From the NCBI RefSeq assembly GCF_000005505.3, contig NC_016133.3, forward strand, positions 24,082,555 through 24,146,554: DNA of 64,000 nt, given 5' to 3'. A program made the position numbers and the translations under genes. Below, in pieces: positions 10,065 through 21,916 of the stretch. Within the stretch, counting starts at the first letter, position 1. Each line of letters starts with the position of its first letter. The notes under the pieces were generated by a model. It ran no database searches, had not been told where the DNA came from, and saw only the letters and a list, made by a program, of their open reading frames with translations. The stretch is from Brachypodium distachyon (taxonomy: Eukaryota; Streptophyta; Magnoliopsida; Poales; Poaceae).

Positions 10065-12424
10065 TGTAACATCCCAAAAATTTAAACTTTTACATGTGCA
10101 TTGCATCCATGAGCATCATGCCACAATTGCATATTTGAATTCAAATTTGAATCTCAAAAGACTTTAAAAAAATTTATTTCAATTTAAACCTTAGGGTTGA
10201 CACCCATTTGAACTTTTGATCTTCAAACCAATAGGTTTTATGTATAAAAGGGGTTTAATGCATATACAAGCTATCCCATAATTTCTGGATATTTATTTGG
10301 AGTTGAAAAAGTATTTTATTTAAATAGATATATGTCCCTAAAGGCATTTATAGGGCAAATGTATTTTTATATATTTTATTTTGTAGAGAAACTACTTCCA
10401 AAGGTTGTATCATGGTAGAACATGATTTTACAAATTTTCTGGAATTTATTTGGACCAATTTGGAGTTCAAACTCAAAAGATATCAAAGAAATGAGAAAAA
10501 TAGAAAAAGAAAAGGCTAAAAGAAAAAAAAAGGGAGAACCGGACCGGTCCGACCGCTTGGGCCGAACCGGCCCAGAACCGACCGCGCCCGCCCGCACGCG
10601 AGCCGGCCCAGCTAGCCTGGTCTGCCCACGCGCGCGCCGCTGCCACTGACAGGTGGGGCCCAAGTGTCAGGGCCTTCGTTCCCGAAGGAAAGCGCCCGCG
10701 CCGCCGCCGCGATTCCTGGCCGCTGTCCGCACGCGCTCACCGCCGCAATCTCCTCACCCCGACCTTCCCAAAACGCGCAGCTCGTGTCTCTATAAAGCCC
10801 TCGCCGCCGAGCTTCTTTCCCCTCTCTTGCTCGCCCAAATCGCTGTGCCCGCGCTGTCCCATTCGTCGCCGGAGTTCGCCTGCGCCGCCGCCGTTCTCCT
10901 TCGTCGCCGGTGAACCCTAAGGGTATGCGCCACCATTTTTCCTTCCCCTCTTCCTCTACTCGTCCGGGCGCATCGTTTGACGCGCTTCTTCTCCATCTTT
11001 GTGCCCTGCAGCGCTGCCCGAAGCTTCGTCGGAGCCCATGCCGCGCCGCCGTGCTCGCTTCGTCCTAGGCGAGGCGCCCGACCGCCCGACCCCGCGCCGA
11101 CTGCGCCCCCATCTCCGCCGTGCCGCGCCGCGCCGTCCCCAGCCATCCCCGCGTCGCCCGCCTTGCCGGAGCACCCCGCGCCACCGCCCCCGTGCCCGCG
11201 CCGCCATCCCCTCCGTCTCCGGTGACCGCCACCTCCGCGGAGGTAAAACCCTAGCCCCTCGTCCGTCCGATCTTTGATACACGATGTAGATTAGATCTTT
11301 CTTATTCACTTAACCGAACCGGTACGCACCAATAAAATGAAAATCTAATTTTTAATCCCCCGGAATAATTAAATGGCCTTTTTGCAGAAAAGCCCCTGTC
11401 TTTTCAAATGATCATAACTTTAAATCTGTTTGGCCAAATTTAGTGATCCACACCTTTTTGGAATCCTTAGGTTATGTAGAATCTTTTGGCACTGTCCAAA
11501 TTCGATTTTCAATTTTTGAATCACATTCAAATCACAGATTAGGGTTTTATGCCATTTAAATCATAGCTAATTATCTAGAAGTCCTTTTTGAATGGAACCA
11601 GTGTCCAAAATTTTGTTTTATTGTCCTCTGTCTAATGGGACAGATAAATAAATATTTTGAATTAAATTACTTTGCAGATACAAATAAAACCTCATTTTAG
11701 GGTTTAAACCCTAGCTTTTGCTTTTGCTTAAAAACCCTAATTGCATGTGCTTAATTCTCAAGACCTTGGATTAGTAGATCAACCAAATAAAATAACCAAA
11801 CTCATGTCACATGTTTTGCATTGCATCATGGCATACATATTCTTTTGCTTGTATGGTGTGTTTTTGTATGTGTATGTTTGCTTGATTGTAGAGTTTTCTC
11901 GGAGAGCGAACTGTGTGACTGTGAAGAGTGTCTGAATACCAACTACTATCAAAGCAAGTTCACTTTGACCATCATCCCATTATTTTATTATGCACTAGAT
12001 TTTATTAGTTGCATTGTTAGAGTTATTACTGTATCTATGCTAGTGAGCTTGCCAATACATTCAAATGTATTGACCACGTAGTGGCTGCAATTAACAATGC
12101 AGGTGGATCCGACGATGAGTGAGGTTCGTCGTTTTGTCATGGATCATGTGCTTACGTTCCAACATGCTCTCACCTTGGAGTAGTGTGGCCCTTATGTTCT
12201 ACCCTTTTCCGCTGCAGTAGTCTTGAAACATTGTTTTATGATGTTGAAACAGTTTTTGTTTTATGCTGGCCCAAGAGGTCATGCGAGGTTATAAGTATTA
12301 TTTAAATTCTGGATGATGCGATGTAATAAAATACTTTTGACCTTTGTTTCTGTATACTTCATCGTGGAACTGTGTGTGCTAGTGAGTCGATCCAGGGACT
12401 AGCACAGTAAGCACAGAGATCGAA
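10065..12424 (+). repeat. 3' LTR of element 1, internally deleted and end-truncated
   Basis: Begins TGTAACATCCC like the 5' LTR. It keeps 515 bp (11230-11744) missing from the 5' LTR, but has lost 923 bp present there; the junction is a single CTAG (about 12040) where the intact form has two CTAGs 923 bp apart. It ends at GATCGAA, about 28 bp short of the expected GATCGCTTCA end, and passes directly into Copia RNase H codons. Confidence 0.87.
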
Positions 12425-13484
12425 ACTTAAGGATATTCTTCACCACTGTCCAGTGACTCTCACCGGGGTCAGCTTGTTACCTGCTCGTAACAGTTAGAGC
12501 ATAGGAAACATCCGGTCAAGTACATAACATGGCGTACATGATGGCTCCGACCGACGAAGCATACGGAATCGCACTCATCCGACTTCGCTCATCAGAAGTC
12601 GAAGGACTCTGAGTGTTGCTTAGACTTATACCATGCGACATGGGCAAGAACCCTTTCTTTGCCTCATCCATGTTGAATCTTTTTAACACTTTGTCAACAT
12701 ATGTACTCTGGCTTAAACCAATAAACCTCCTTGATCTATCTCTATAGATCCTGATTCCCAAAATATAAGCCGCTTCTCCCAAGTCCTTCATTGAAAAACT
12801 TTTCTTCAATGAGTCCTTGGCGGCTTCTAGCATCGGAATGTCATTTCCAATCAATAATATGTCATCCACATATAAGATTAGAAATACAACTGAGTTTGCA
12901 CTAAACTTCTTGTATACACAATGTTCTTCTTCATTTTTGATGAAGCCAAACCCTTTGACTACTTCATCAAAACGAATGTTCCAGCTCCGAGAGGCTTGCT
13001 TCAATCCATAGATGGAGTTCTGAAGTTTGCATATTTTTCCAGCATTCTTTGGATCGACAAAACCCTCGGGCTGTATCATATACACGTCCTCGGTTAAATT
13101 TCCGTCAAGGAAAGCCGTTTTGACATCCATTTGCCATATCTCGTAATCGAAATATGCAGCAATAGCTAGAATGATCCGAACTAATTTAAGCATCGCTACC
13201 GGCAAGAAAGTCTCGTCGTAGTCAACTCCTTGAACTTGTCGAAAACCCTTTGCGACAAGTCGAGCTTTATGGATTTGAACATTTCCATCCATATCAATTT
13301 TCCTTTTAAATATCCATTTGCACTCGATGGTTTTTACACCCTCTGGCAGATCTACCAAGTTCCAAACTCGGTTTTCATCCATGGAATTTAATTCGGATCT
13401 CATGTCCTCAAGCCATAACTCGGACTCTGGACCCACCATCGCTTCTGCATAAGTAGTCGGCTCGTCATTGTCTAACAACAACAC
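12425..13484 (-). pseudogene. pol: Copia reverse transcriptase and RNase H (proximal part)
   Basis: RT blocks from right to left: NRVWNLVDLPEGVKTI, CKWIFKRK, ARLVAKGF, QMDVKTAFLDGNL, KLQNSIYGLKQASRSWN and the catalytic ILYVDDILLIGND, then SFSMKDLGEAAYILGI and the RNase H start. Past IMYAMLCT there is a TGA where the family has the arginine of RPDVSYAL, and a TAA a few codons on (TSR-stop-Q, normally tyrosine); the frame then runs NWTVV-like codons to VVKNILK at the junction with element 1. The upstream end overlaps a frameshift near 13475. Confidence 0.9.
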
Positions 13485-14625
13485 ATTGCGTACATTACGC
13501 AGTCTTTCCGACCTTCGTGGATTTGGTGCTGTATTGGCCTGGGTACGACGACTGGCTCAGTCACTCGGACATCACCTATCGAGTTATCCCCTACTGGCTC
13601 ATCTCGAACTTCTTCGAGTTGCACTGACCTCCCACTTGCCTCCCGACTGAGAAATTCTTTCTCAAGGAAGACACCGTTTCGACTGACAAACACTTTGCCC
13701 TCTGCCCGGTTGTAGAAGTAATAACCTAAGGTTTCCCTTGGATATCCCACGAATATGCACTTGTCCAGTTTGAGAGTGAGCTTGTCTGACTGAAGTCGTT
13801 TGACAAATGCATCACAACCCCAAATCCTTAGAAAAGTCAAACTGGGACGCTTTCCAGTCCATATCTCATATGGTGTCTTATCTACGGACTTTGATGGTAC
13901 TCTGTTTAGTGTGAACGCTGCGGTTTCTAGAGCATAACCTCAAAATGACAAGGGTAGATCTGACTGACTAAGCATCGACCGAACCTCTCCAACAAGGTCC
14001 GGTTCCGCCGTTCCGATACACCGTTTCGCTGTGGTGTACCTGGCGGTGTGAGCTATGGAACAATTCAGCAACTCTTCAGATGTTCGTCGAACTCGTGGCT
14101 CAAGTATTCACCTCCACGATTGGATCGTAAAAGTTTTATTTTCTTGCCACGTTGGTTCTCTACTTCATTCTGGAACTCCTTGAACTTTTCAAAGGTTTCC
14201 GACTTATGTTTCATTAAGTAGACATATCCATATCTACTCAAGGCATGAGTGAATGTTATGAATTATTGATAACCTACTCTAGTTGTCGTGCTCATATGTC
14301 CACACACATCAGTATGTATGAGTTCCAACAAGTCGGTCGCCCTCTCGCAACTCTTTGCGAAAGGCGACTTGGTCATCTTGCCTAGTAGACAAGACTCGCA
14401 TGTCTCGAATGATTCATAATCAAAGGAAGTTAAAAGTCCATCTCCATGGAGCTTCTTCATGCGTTTGTCACTTATGTGAACCAAACGACAATGCCAAAAA
14501 TAGGTTTGATTCAGATCGTTAGGCATGCGCCTCTTGACATTAATGTTATAGACAGATTCTCCTTCAAGATTAAGGATGAATAACCCGTTCGTAACAGGTG
14601 CAAAGCCGTAAAACATATCCTTCAA
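13472..14625 (-). pseudogene. pol: Copia integrase
   Basis: The pre-integrase zinc region is visible (HCRLVHISDKRMKKLH, then CESCLLGK), followed by SPFAKSCERATDLLELIHTDVCG, where the first catalytic D lies. Around 13850-14260 the core continues in broken frame with stops (for example after TRVGYQ) and recognisable HxxS..NGVSERRNRTL wording. The C-terminal part (PYEIWTGKRP, FLRIWGCDAFVKR, CIFVGYP) is open at 13472-13840. It is not functional. Confidence 0.83.
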
Positions 14626-15817
14626 ATAAAAAGAACAACCATTGCCTTAATATTGAATTCATAACCATGACTCAACAACTTTGAGACAGATATAATATTT
14701 CGACTTAAAGCAGGAACATAATAACAATTATTTAATTCCATAACAAATCTAGAAGGTAAATGAAGTTGCATAGTGCCAGCGGCCAACGCTACAACTCTTG
14801 CTTTATTGCCAACCCTTATGTCAACCTCTCCGCTTGCGACGCTCCTAGTCCTTACTAGCCCCTGTATCGAGTTGCAAATGTGAACAACTGATCCGGTATC
14901 CAATACCCAAGAGCTGTTAGGTGCATCAGCAAGAAAAATGTCTATAACACATACAACAACCGTACCTGAAGTAGAAGTCACACTTCCACCCTTCTTTGCC
15001 ACTTGGGCCTGGTACTTGCTGCAGTTCCTCTTCCAATGACCGGTGCCTTTGCAGAAATAGCACACGGTCTCTGAGTTCGGTCCAGCCTTAGGCGCAGCAG
15101 GGGCAGGGGTCAGGATCACATCCTTAGCCTTTCCCTTCTTTTCCTTCTTCTTAGCCCAAGAAATCTTCTTGAACTTAGGCTTTCCCTGCACCAGCAACAC
15201 TTGCTGGGTATTCTTTTTGATATCCTCCTCTACTGTTTTAAGCATCCCATGCAATTCAGTGACTTTCTTTTCCATGCCATGCAGGTAGTTCGAAACGAAC
15301 TGCGCATAGCTCGGCGGAAGAGATGCCAGAATTGTATCCGTGGCCAACTTTGGCTCAGCGGAAAGCCCAGCTTCTCCAAGCTTTGCGTGTAACCAACCAT
15401 CTTGATTACATGTGGGCTCAATGGGTCGCCCTCCTTCAGCTTGCTTTCCAGGAAGGACCTCCAGACATTAAATCTTTCAGTCCTAGCCTGAGTCTGAAAC
15501 ATGCCCTTGAGAGTCTCGATCATATCGAAAGCCTCAACATTCTCAAATTGCTGCTGCAATTCAGGTTCCATATAGGCAAGCATCAAACAGCTGATTTCAG
15601 TCGACTCATCACATGAGCGCTGATAGGCATTTCTAACACTAGCGGTGGCATTATTAACCGGTGCATCTGGAAGTGGGTTCTCTATGACATGTTCTTTCTT
15701 ATCGTGCCTGAGAACGATTCTCAGGTTCCGATACCAGTTGGTGAAGTTAGTTCCATTTAGTTTATCTTTCTCAAGAATAGATCTCAAAGCAAAACTGGAC
15801 AATTGAGATGGTGCCAT
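14622..15817 (-). pseudogene. gag: Copia gag and protease
   Basis: Gag starts at 15817 with MAPSQLSSFALRSILEKDKL and includes GTNFTNWYRNLRIVLRH and LKEGDPLSPHVIKMVGY. A frameshift near 15345 separates it from TILASLPPSYAQFVSNYL. A CCHC knuckle CYFCKGTGHWKRNC (about 15020-15065) is followed by the protease motif WVLDTGSVVHIC (about 14880-14920) and NIISVSKLL. Gag packages RNA and the protease matures the polyprotein. The frame ends at a TAA before the integrase start at 14625, one more break. Confidence 0.88.
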
Positions 15818-16738
15818 TGATCTACAACAGAAAATGCAAAAGCACTAAGACAAGTATTCATGAAGAGTAATTCATATTAAACACTTTAATAGAAATATAC
15901 TCCCACTAAAATCAACATCCCTCCATTGATCGTTAGTGATTCAAGATCCAAGATCAACCAATCCTCTAGTGAGCTTTAGCATCACTGCTAGCGGATTGAA
16001 TCACTCGGTAGGCAACTCTTGCCAATCGTACCTCTATACGACTCTTGTTAGTCAGTAGGCAACACTTGCCCCGGCTCCGACTCCTTTTACCCCGAGGCCC
16101 AAAACCATTTTGATAGCCCCGTCAAGTTAACCAAAGCTTCGCATGTAAGTGTCCGACACGAACATCACCAACGACAAGGAAAAATGGTGATACCCTAATT
16201 TCATGAGCCCATCACCAAATGTACATATCTTGTGGTGCTGCAGCTATTGGGGAGGTAAATAAACTTAACATTCTTTGAGGGACCATTCCACTCTAACACA
16301 ATAACATGCATAGGAGTAAACAAAGCAATAACCATCATAGATAATCAAATTAACATGTGAAATAGTATGGCTATGTTCTTCATGAACTTGTTCATCAAGC
16401 CGCCATGGTGCTCACGTCCTCCAATTCATACTAAACTACTACACCTAGTACAATTATAAAGACAGCACCTTGGCTCCAGCCTGGCTGACAAACTCATGAC
16501 ACGCAGGTCATGCAAATATTACACACATGCATCACATACATATGAGCCATAGTATTCACAACAATCCTACAAAAACAAGTTAAGCGTAAAAATCCATTCT
16601 ACCGAATTGATGTGAACTCGCAACGACAACTAAGGCGCTACAAATACATAGCACGGCGGTCCCGGCATATCTATCTTGTCTTATGTGATTGCAGGATAAG
16701 CACAAGCAATCTGATCTCGGCCTATGCCGAGATGCGTC
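15818..16738 (-). other. Copia 5' leader
   Basis: About 920 bp between LTR and gag with no ORF, as in other long-leader grass Copia elements. I could not find the usual TGGTATCAGAGC primer site next to the LTR; a hairpin stands in its place (16714-16733). Confidence 0.7.
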
Positions 16739-18092
16739 TGTTGGGGAACGCGGTAGGCTACGCTAGCACAAAATAAAAATTCTACCGATTCCGCCCGGAT
16801 CAATGCTGTAGATAATGGATCACGAGATTACCACTAGGCGCGTAGACCCGTAGCGGAAGTAGAGTCGATGATGCGTGTCGATGCCGAGTAGTCATTCGGC
16901 CTGCTCCTCCTCGCCGATTCCACGAGCAGTTCGTCCAAGCGCCGCAGGTGCAACGCCTCTGAGGTATCCACACGTATAGGGAGGAACTCCGTGCGGCGGA
17001 CTGCCAGATCCAATCACAAGGTTTTGGGCGTGGAGGTGTGACGGCCGAGTATAACTCGCGTCTGGACTGGTGTAACCCTAGCCGGGTTGGTCTCCTCCAC
17101 TTATATAGACATCCCTAGGGGGCTCAACACTTGAGGCCCGTTAGGAGTCTAAGCCCGATACGAGTTGGATCCGATCAAACTCGGTCCCCACCCCTTAAGC
17201 GTGTGACCCTTCAGGTTCGTGGTCAGTCGGACACGACTACGAGCTCGGACTGCGGGCCCGAGTAACACCTTACTCGTCCACTGGCACCGACTCAAGTCGA
17301 TAGTTGGTACCGGCGCCTAGCAGCACGTGCCAACTCCCGAGTGACCACAAGGTATATTGATGAACCATACAATGTGTCATATGCAACATTCCTTTTGCCT
17401 CACAATATGTGTTTCGAGCTCAATGCTAGTGCTTGTCATCCTTGTGGATAGCTCGACTCTCTTCTCGTTCTTGTGATATAGATTCCCGAACGGGTTAACA
17501 CTTAACCCAAGTCGCATGGCCATGCTTTCCGAATCTGATCACTCGAGAGGTCCCAGAGATATCTCTCCGAATAGGAGGGGCAAATCCCATCTTGATCAAC
17601 CATGACTCGCAGCATGCTTCTCAGCAAACCCGAAAGCTACCTTTATAACCACCCAGTTACGGAGTAGCGTTTGGCAACCCCTAAGTAGGCCGATTCACAT
17701 CTCAAGCTCATGCGATGACCTCAGGTCTAGGACTGGCATATACATCGTACTTGAGACTAACAAATGACAATTATCTCGTTGTGTCTCAGTGCGGGTCTGT
17801 CCGACTCAACAATCTCATTGTCAAGTCCATGCTATCAGTCGGCAATACCTTGCCCTATGACTTGTGAAACATAGTCATCATACTGATTCACATTGCTAGT
17901 TTCGGTTATGTGTCCGCATAACCTCAATGACCAGAGACCATTAGAACAACATCATAAAATACATAGTCTCACAAACAAATCACGTATTTATTGATACATA
18001 TTAGAGATGATGTTCAAGGACAATAACAATAACTCATGAATACATAGGAAATAACATTATCACATGATTGCCTCTAGGGCATATCTGCAACA
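16739..18092 (-). repeat. Copia 5' LTR
   Basis: 1354 bp. On the minus strand it starts TGTTGCAGATATGCCCTAG at 18092 and ends GCGTTCCCCAACA at 16739. A TATA box lies at 17101-17107. No partner LTR remains in the window, so age cannot be estimated from it. Confidence 0.85.
17101..17107 (-). promoter_or_regulatory. TATA box of Copia 5' LTR
   Basis: On the minus strand the sequence reads GTCTATATAAGTGGAG, a good plant TATA box about 985 bp into the LTR, separating U3 from the presumed R/U5. Confidence 0.65.
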
Positions 18093-18660
18093 GCGTCAAC
18101 GGTTTTATCCTGAGCACATGGCACAAAGTAAAGCAACGCCCCCTTTATGACGGAAAAGCAGTCGTTGCTCACGTCGCGGTGCCAAGCGACTGCATAGTGA
18201 CGCGCCGAAGAAGGACTGATGACGAAGGCCGGGGCGTGGCTACAATGCGTGCCGCCTGGCGCTACCCGGAGAAGTAAAGGTTTTTTGCCCCCTGCCGTGC
18301 ATACCCGGCGGGCCCCGTAGAAGATAGGATTTTCTTTTGGTCCACATGTCAGTGTGACATCGGCGGCCTATAAATAGGAGCACCACCCTTCACTTAGTCA
18401 TCGAGGGTTTTCCCCTTCTTCTTCCTCCTCCTCAAGAAACTTCTCAAGGAGCACCATTGTAGCCCTCGGAATCTCGGGTAATACAACAAAGCAGGAGTAG
18501 GGGTTTTACCTCATCTAGAGGGCTCCAAACCTGGGTAAAGTTGTGTGTGTTCTTGTGTCGTGCGTGGTTCTAATCACGTCTTCCCACCTCCGGTTCCTCC
18601 TTCGTCCATCGGCCCCAACATAAGCCATCCTATGGCATCTGCCGTGACACCACCACGACA
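18093..18660 (+). repeat. Partial 5' LTR of T2
   Basis: The left end is missing. The preserved 568 bp hold a TATA box (18369-18376) and end CCACCACGACA directly before the primer site at 18662. No second copy was found in the window. Confidence 0.75.
18369..18376 (+). promoter_or_regulatory. TATA box of T2 LTR
   Basis: TATAAATA in GGCCTATAAATAGGAGC, followed by a pyrimidine-rich start region (CCCCTTCTTCTTCCTCC near 18412). Confidence 0.7.
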
Positions 18661-21208
18661 GTTGGCGTCCACCGTGGGGCCAGCAGCGGCCCTGGCTGGA
18701 GTTTTCATCCGGACGGGAAGCTTCCTCATCACCGGAGAGCGTGTGGTCTCCGGTTTGGTCCCGAGATTCGGCTCTCTGGGCTTCATCGACAACAACGCAG
18801 GCTGCTTCAACAACGCGCCGCTTCCCTGTGCAGGCCGCTTCATCAACTTTGGCATGCATGAGGTTTATGTCGCCACTGACAATCCTTGCAGGTACCCCGA
18901 GGAGGTGGTGGTGGCCGAAGATCCCCCCGCCGTCTGCACGGTTCGCGGCCGGCATGTCGACTGCCCCGCTGACCGTGCAGAGGACATGGTGATGGCTCAC
19001 GGCGGCGATGCTAGCAAGGGCGTGGCAGAGAGCGCCCCGCTCCCGAGCAAATCCGGCAAAACGACGAAGTTCCCAATGGAGAAGCCGGAGAACATCGCTG
19101 CTCAAGCCGACACGTCCGCTGTGCCGGCAAATCCGACTCAGCTCCAGGCCGCCATCGAACGATTGACCTTGCTTGTAGCACCAAACGCTAACCCGGCCCA
19201 GCAGCAGGCTGAGTTGGAGTTGTAGCGCCAAAAACTGCTACAGGAAGCTGTCGATGTGGCTCGTGCTCGGCAAGAGCTCGATATTTCACTCTGTGAGTAT
19301 AACAATGCTCATGGTCTCAATTCCACTACAATGCCTAACCCTAGCCGAGTTGGGGAAGTACGTAATCGAGGCAGAAACCTGAATGCTGAGATAGCTAGGG
19401 ATGGCAGGGCAATACCGGCTGTGTCGGCAAGTTTTGCATCGGCACTGAAGACGAAATACAGCACTCCTGTTAAGAACCTCAGGGCAGCCGAGGCTGCAGC
19501 AGAAGAGATGCCGAATCTCACGGGAGAGGCGCTCCGACTGCAGCAGTTGCGTGTGAAGGAGTTGCTCCGCACGGCTAATGAGCAGAACGAGGCATACATG
19601 AGGTTGCACGGCAAGCCCGGTGCATCTCAAGTCATTCACTCGGCCGCAGGCGCTGATGGCCAGGCTGACAAGCAAGCATCTTCACCTGGTGGCAAAAGAG
19701 ACAAGAGTGTCAACTCAGGCCGAGACAAGCGGCTAGAGCGTTATGATCCGGCCCTGGCTGAGGAGCAAATGGTTAGGAGAGTTGATGACGGCCAAAGTGG
19801 TCTGCGTCTTGGCAACAATCGCCGAGACCCACAAGAGCGTCACTCGGCTGGTCATGGATACCAACCTCGGGGTCCGGCACCCAACACTGCTGCAGGTCAG
19901 CAGGGTGCCGGGCGCAACCCCCTGTATCGAGGTGAAGATCGCCGGCAAGACCGTTACGATGACGGGTACTCGGCCATGGGAGATGAAGGCTATCTCAGGC
20001 GAGAACGCGACAATGTCGGCCCACTTGGAGCCCGAGTGGGAAACAGGCAAGTGTCCCCCCTAGATGCTCGACATCGGCTCGAAAGAATTTATCTGTCGGA
20101 GCTTCTGGAAGAGCAAGGCCCTCCAGGACCATGCTGTTTCGCACACCGGATCATGAGAGAGACACCAGCCCAGGGTTTCCAGCTGCCCAGAGGTACGAGA
20201 ACATATGACGGCAGCACAAAGTAGGAAGATTGGTTGGAAGACTATGTCACTGCAGTGCAAGTGGCAGGCGGCAATCACAGATGGGCTGTATACGGTATGT
20301 ACCCCAGATGCTGGTAGGGCCAGCCAGGATCTGGCTGAACAATCTGCCGGAAGGCAGCATCAATTGCTGGATAGACTTTGAAGAAGCTTTTGTCAGCAAT
20401 TTCACCAGCACCCTCAGCAGTTGTCCATGTGCAAGCAAAGGGACAATGAGACCGACCGGGATTACCTCAGAGGATGGAACAACCTCCGCAATTCCTGTGA
20501 AGGGATAGTGGAGTCGCAGGCAATAACGTGGTTTGCCCAAGGGTGCTGGCAGGCAGCATGTTGTGGCAAAAGCTTCAAAGGGAAATACCGGCCACTCTGC
20601 CCGAGATGATCAAGATCACCGACATGTATGCGTTGGGTGACCCGACCCAGCCATTGTTAATGCCGGTAGAGCCGCAAAGAGAGCAGCCGATATACTATCC
20701 TGCCGGGGCGTTCTGGAGGAATGATCATCAAGATCATCGCAACAAGACAAGGGACGACAGACCGGATTACCGGTATGGACCAGCCCATGTCGCAGCTTTT
20801 CAGGATCAACCTGATGCCAGTCCTAGCCAGCGTCAGAAGACTGGAAATCAGCAGTGGGCCAAGAAGGGAGAGCGGAAGAAGCCCTGACAAGATAAGCAGA
20901 AGTATACGTTCAAGATAATGCTGGATCAGCCTTGTCGTTTCCACACGACTAATCCCAGCAAACCGGCTGGATGCAGCGGGCCGAGAAGGGTGAGGCAAGT
21001 CAGCTGCCCCCTCCTCCGCCGCTCACAGGCGCCAGTGCCCAGATCCAGGGACCCCCTCCGACAAACAATGATGTCAATCAGGTGGAAGACCAAGGCATCC
21101 CGGAGTATGCCGGAAGAAATGAGTACAAGGAGCATCACCAGAGCTACATGATCTTTATCACGGAGCCGACTGACAAGCAGAGCCAGTGAAGGCGGGAGAT
21201 GGAAGTCA
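18661..21208 (+). pseudogene. gag: gag of T2
   Basis: A long frame (FIRTGSFLITGERVV onward) runs to 20223 with a TAG at 19223, then passes the highly recognisable Tat gag block GFQLPRGTRTYDGSTK. A TAG follows at 20221, a shift occurs near 20290 before RYVPQMLVGPARIWLNNLP, and another near 20415 before MCKQRDNETDRDYL. The C-terminal part, LQREIPATLPEMIKITDMYAL, is open to 20887; a zinc-knuckle-like segment with CRFHTTNPS follows. The N-terminal third is Ala-rich and helical (LTGEALRLQQLRVKELLRTA), the middle basic (about 19680-20050). The true start codon is unclear because the frame is open back into the LTR. Confidence 0.8.
18662..18680 (+). other. Primer binding site region of T2
   Basis: TTGGCGTCCACCGTGGGGC, one base after the LTR end. 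This is close to the TGGCGCCCACCGTGGGG form I know from other grass Tat elements; a C-to-T change would explain GTCC. Which tRNA it matches was not checked. Confidence 0.65.
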
Positions 21209-21916
21209 ATGCTGTTATGCCGGCAGTGCCGAAGTTTATGTACTGGTCGGAACATGAATGGTGGTTATGCTCTGGTGGTTGACCCGACACTCATTGGGCC
21301 TGACATCAATGTCAAGTTTACTCGGGTTCTCATCGATAATGCGAGCAGCATAAACATCATGTACCGAGACACGATGCTCAAGCTCGGCATTATTGATAAC
21401 ATGCTTGAGCCTAGCCGGACTACCTTTCATGGCATCGTGCCAGGAGTGTCTTGTGCCCCGGTATGCAAGATCCGAATTGACGTCTTATTCGGCACCAGGG
21501 AGAACTGTCGAACCGAGAACTTGGTGTTCGAGGTGGTGGACTTCAGCAGTTCGTACCATGCGCTGCTCGGCAGATCAGCGTTGGCCAAATTCATGGCGAC
21601 TAACCACATTTGCTATCTGAAGATGAAGATGCCGGGACCAAATGGTACCATAACCATTACCGGGAACTACAAGCATTCGATGGAGTGCGCAGCGGCAAGG
21701 TCTGCTTTGGCCGAGTCACTGGTTATCGCTGGCAAGAAGAGGAAGCTGCAAGAAGCCGTTGCATTAGCTCAGTCAGCACAGATTGGCCTGTCGGCTATGA
21801 CCAACCCCCATGAAAGTGTGGCTTTTCAGGCAGCCAAGGAGACGAAGAAGATCCCGGTCGACAGTGAGTTCCCCGACCGCACCGTCATCATTGGTGTCGG
21901 CCTGAACGAGAAATAG
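21209..21916 (+). pseudogene. pol: Protease region of T2
   Basis: Retroviral-type aspartic protease of the Tat kind: GGYALVVDPTLIGPDINVKF, then the active site VLIDNASSINIMY (D-N-A instead of D-T-G, usual in this lineage), then FEVVDFSSSYHALLGRSALA and LKMKMPGPNGTITI. A linker rich in Ala and Lys (about 21680-21830) leads to RT. It stops with TAG at 21914, after which the frame continues (EGELTSFLRENRDMFAW). Confidence 0.83.

Larger units (their letters stand above)
1093..12424 (+). mobile_element. Element 1: degraded Tekay/Del-like chromovirus (Ty3-Gypsy)
   Basis: Two related LTRs (1093-3872 and 10065-12424) flank an initiator-Met-tRNA type primer site, an extra 5' ORF, gag with a CCHC knuckle, protease, RT, RNase H, integrase with a C-terminal chromodomain-like segment, and a purine tract. 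The order PR-RT-RH-IN and the chromodomain place it in Ty3-Gypsy chromoviruses; integrase wording such as [10 protein letters not shown] and YGRKCRTPL suggests the Tekay/Del lineage. It sits inside a Copia RNase H gene. Left flank ends CTCAAGT and right flank begins ACTTAAGG, which rejoin the Copia frame without a target duplication, because the last roughly 28 bp of the 3' LTR and the duplication are missing. Several stops and at least four frameshifts make it non-autonomous. Confidence 0.9.
12425..18092 (-). mobile_element. Copia element, Angela/BARE-like, 3' truncated
   Basis: Ty1-Copia order on the minus strand: 5' LTR (16739-18092), leader, gag, protease, integrase, RT, RNase H. Integrase before RT is diagnostic of Copia. 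The first LTR bases, TGTTGCAGATATGCCCTAG, resemble grass Angela/BARE elements. The 3' end is lost: RNase H is cut at 12425 by element 1, resumes for 65 bp at 1028-1092, then ends at foreign integrase sequence. Because the 3' LTR is gone, no target duplication can be read. Its 5' LTR abuts the partial LTR of T2, so it probably inserted in that LTR. Confidence 0.9.

Noticed and set aside
16739..18092. Possible host gene or RNA gene in the ORF-poor stretch 15818-18092
   Set aside because: Explained by the Copia leader and LTR, with matching termini and a TATA box.
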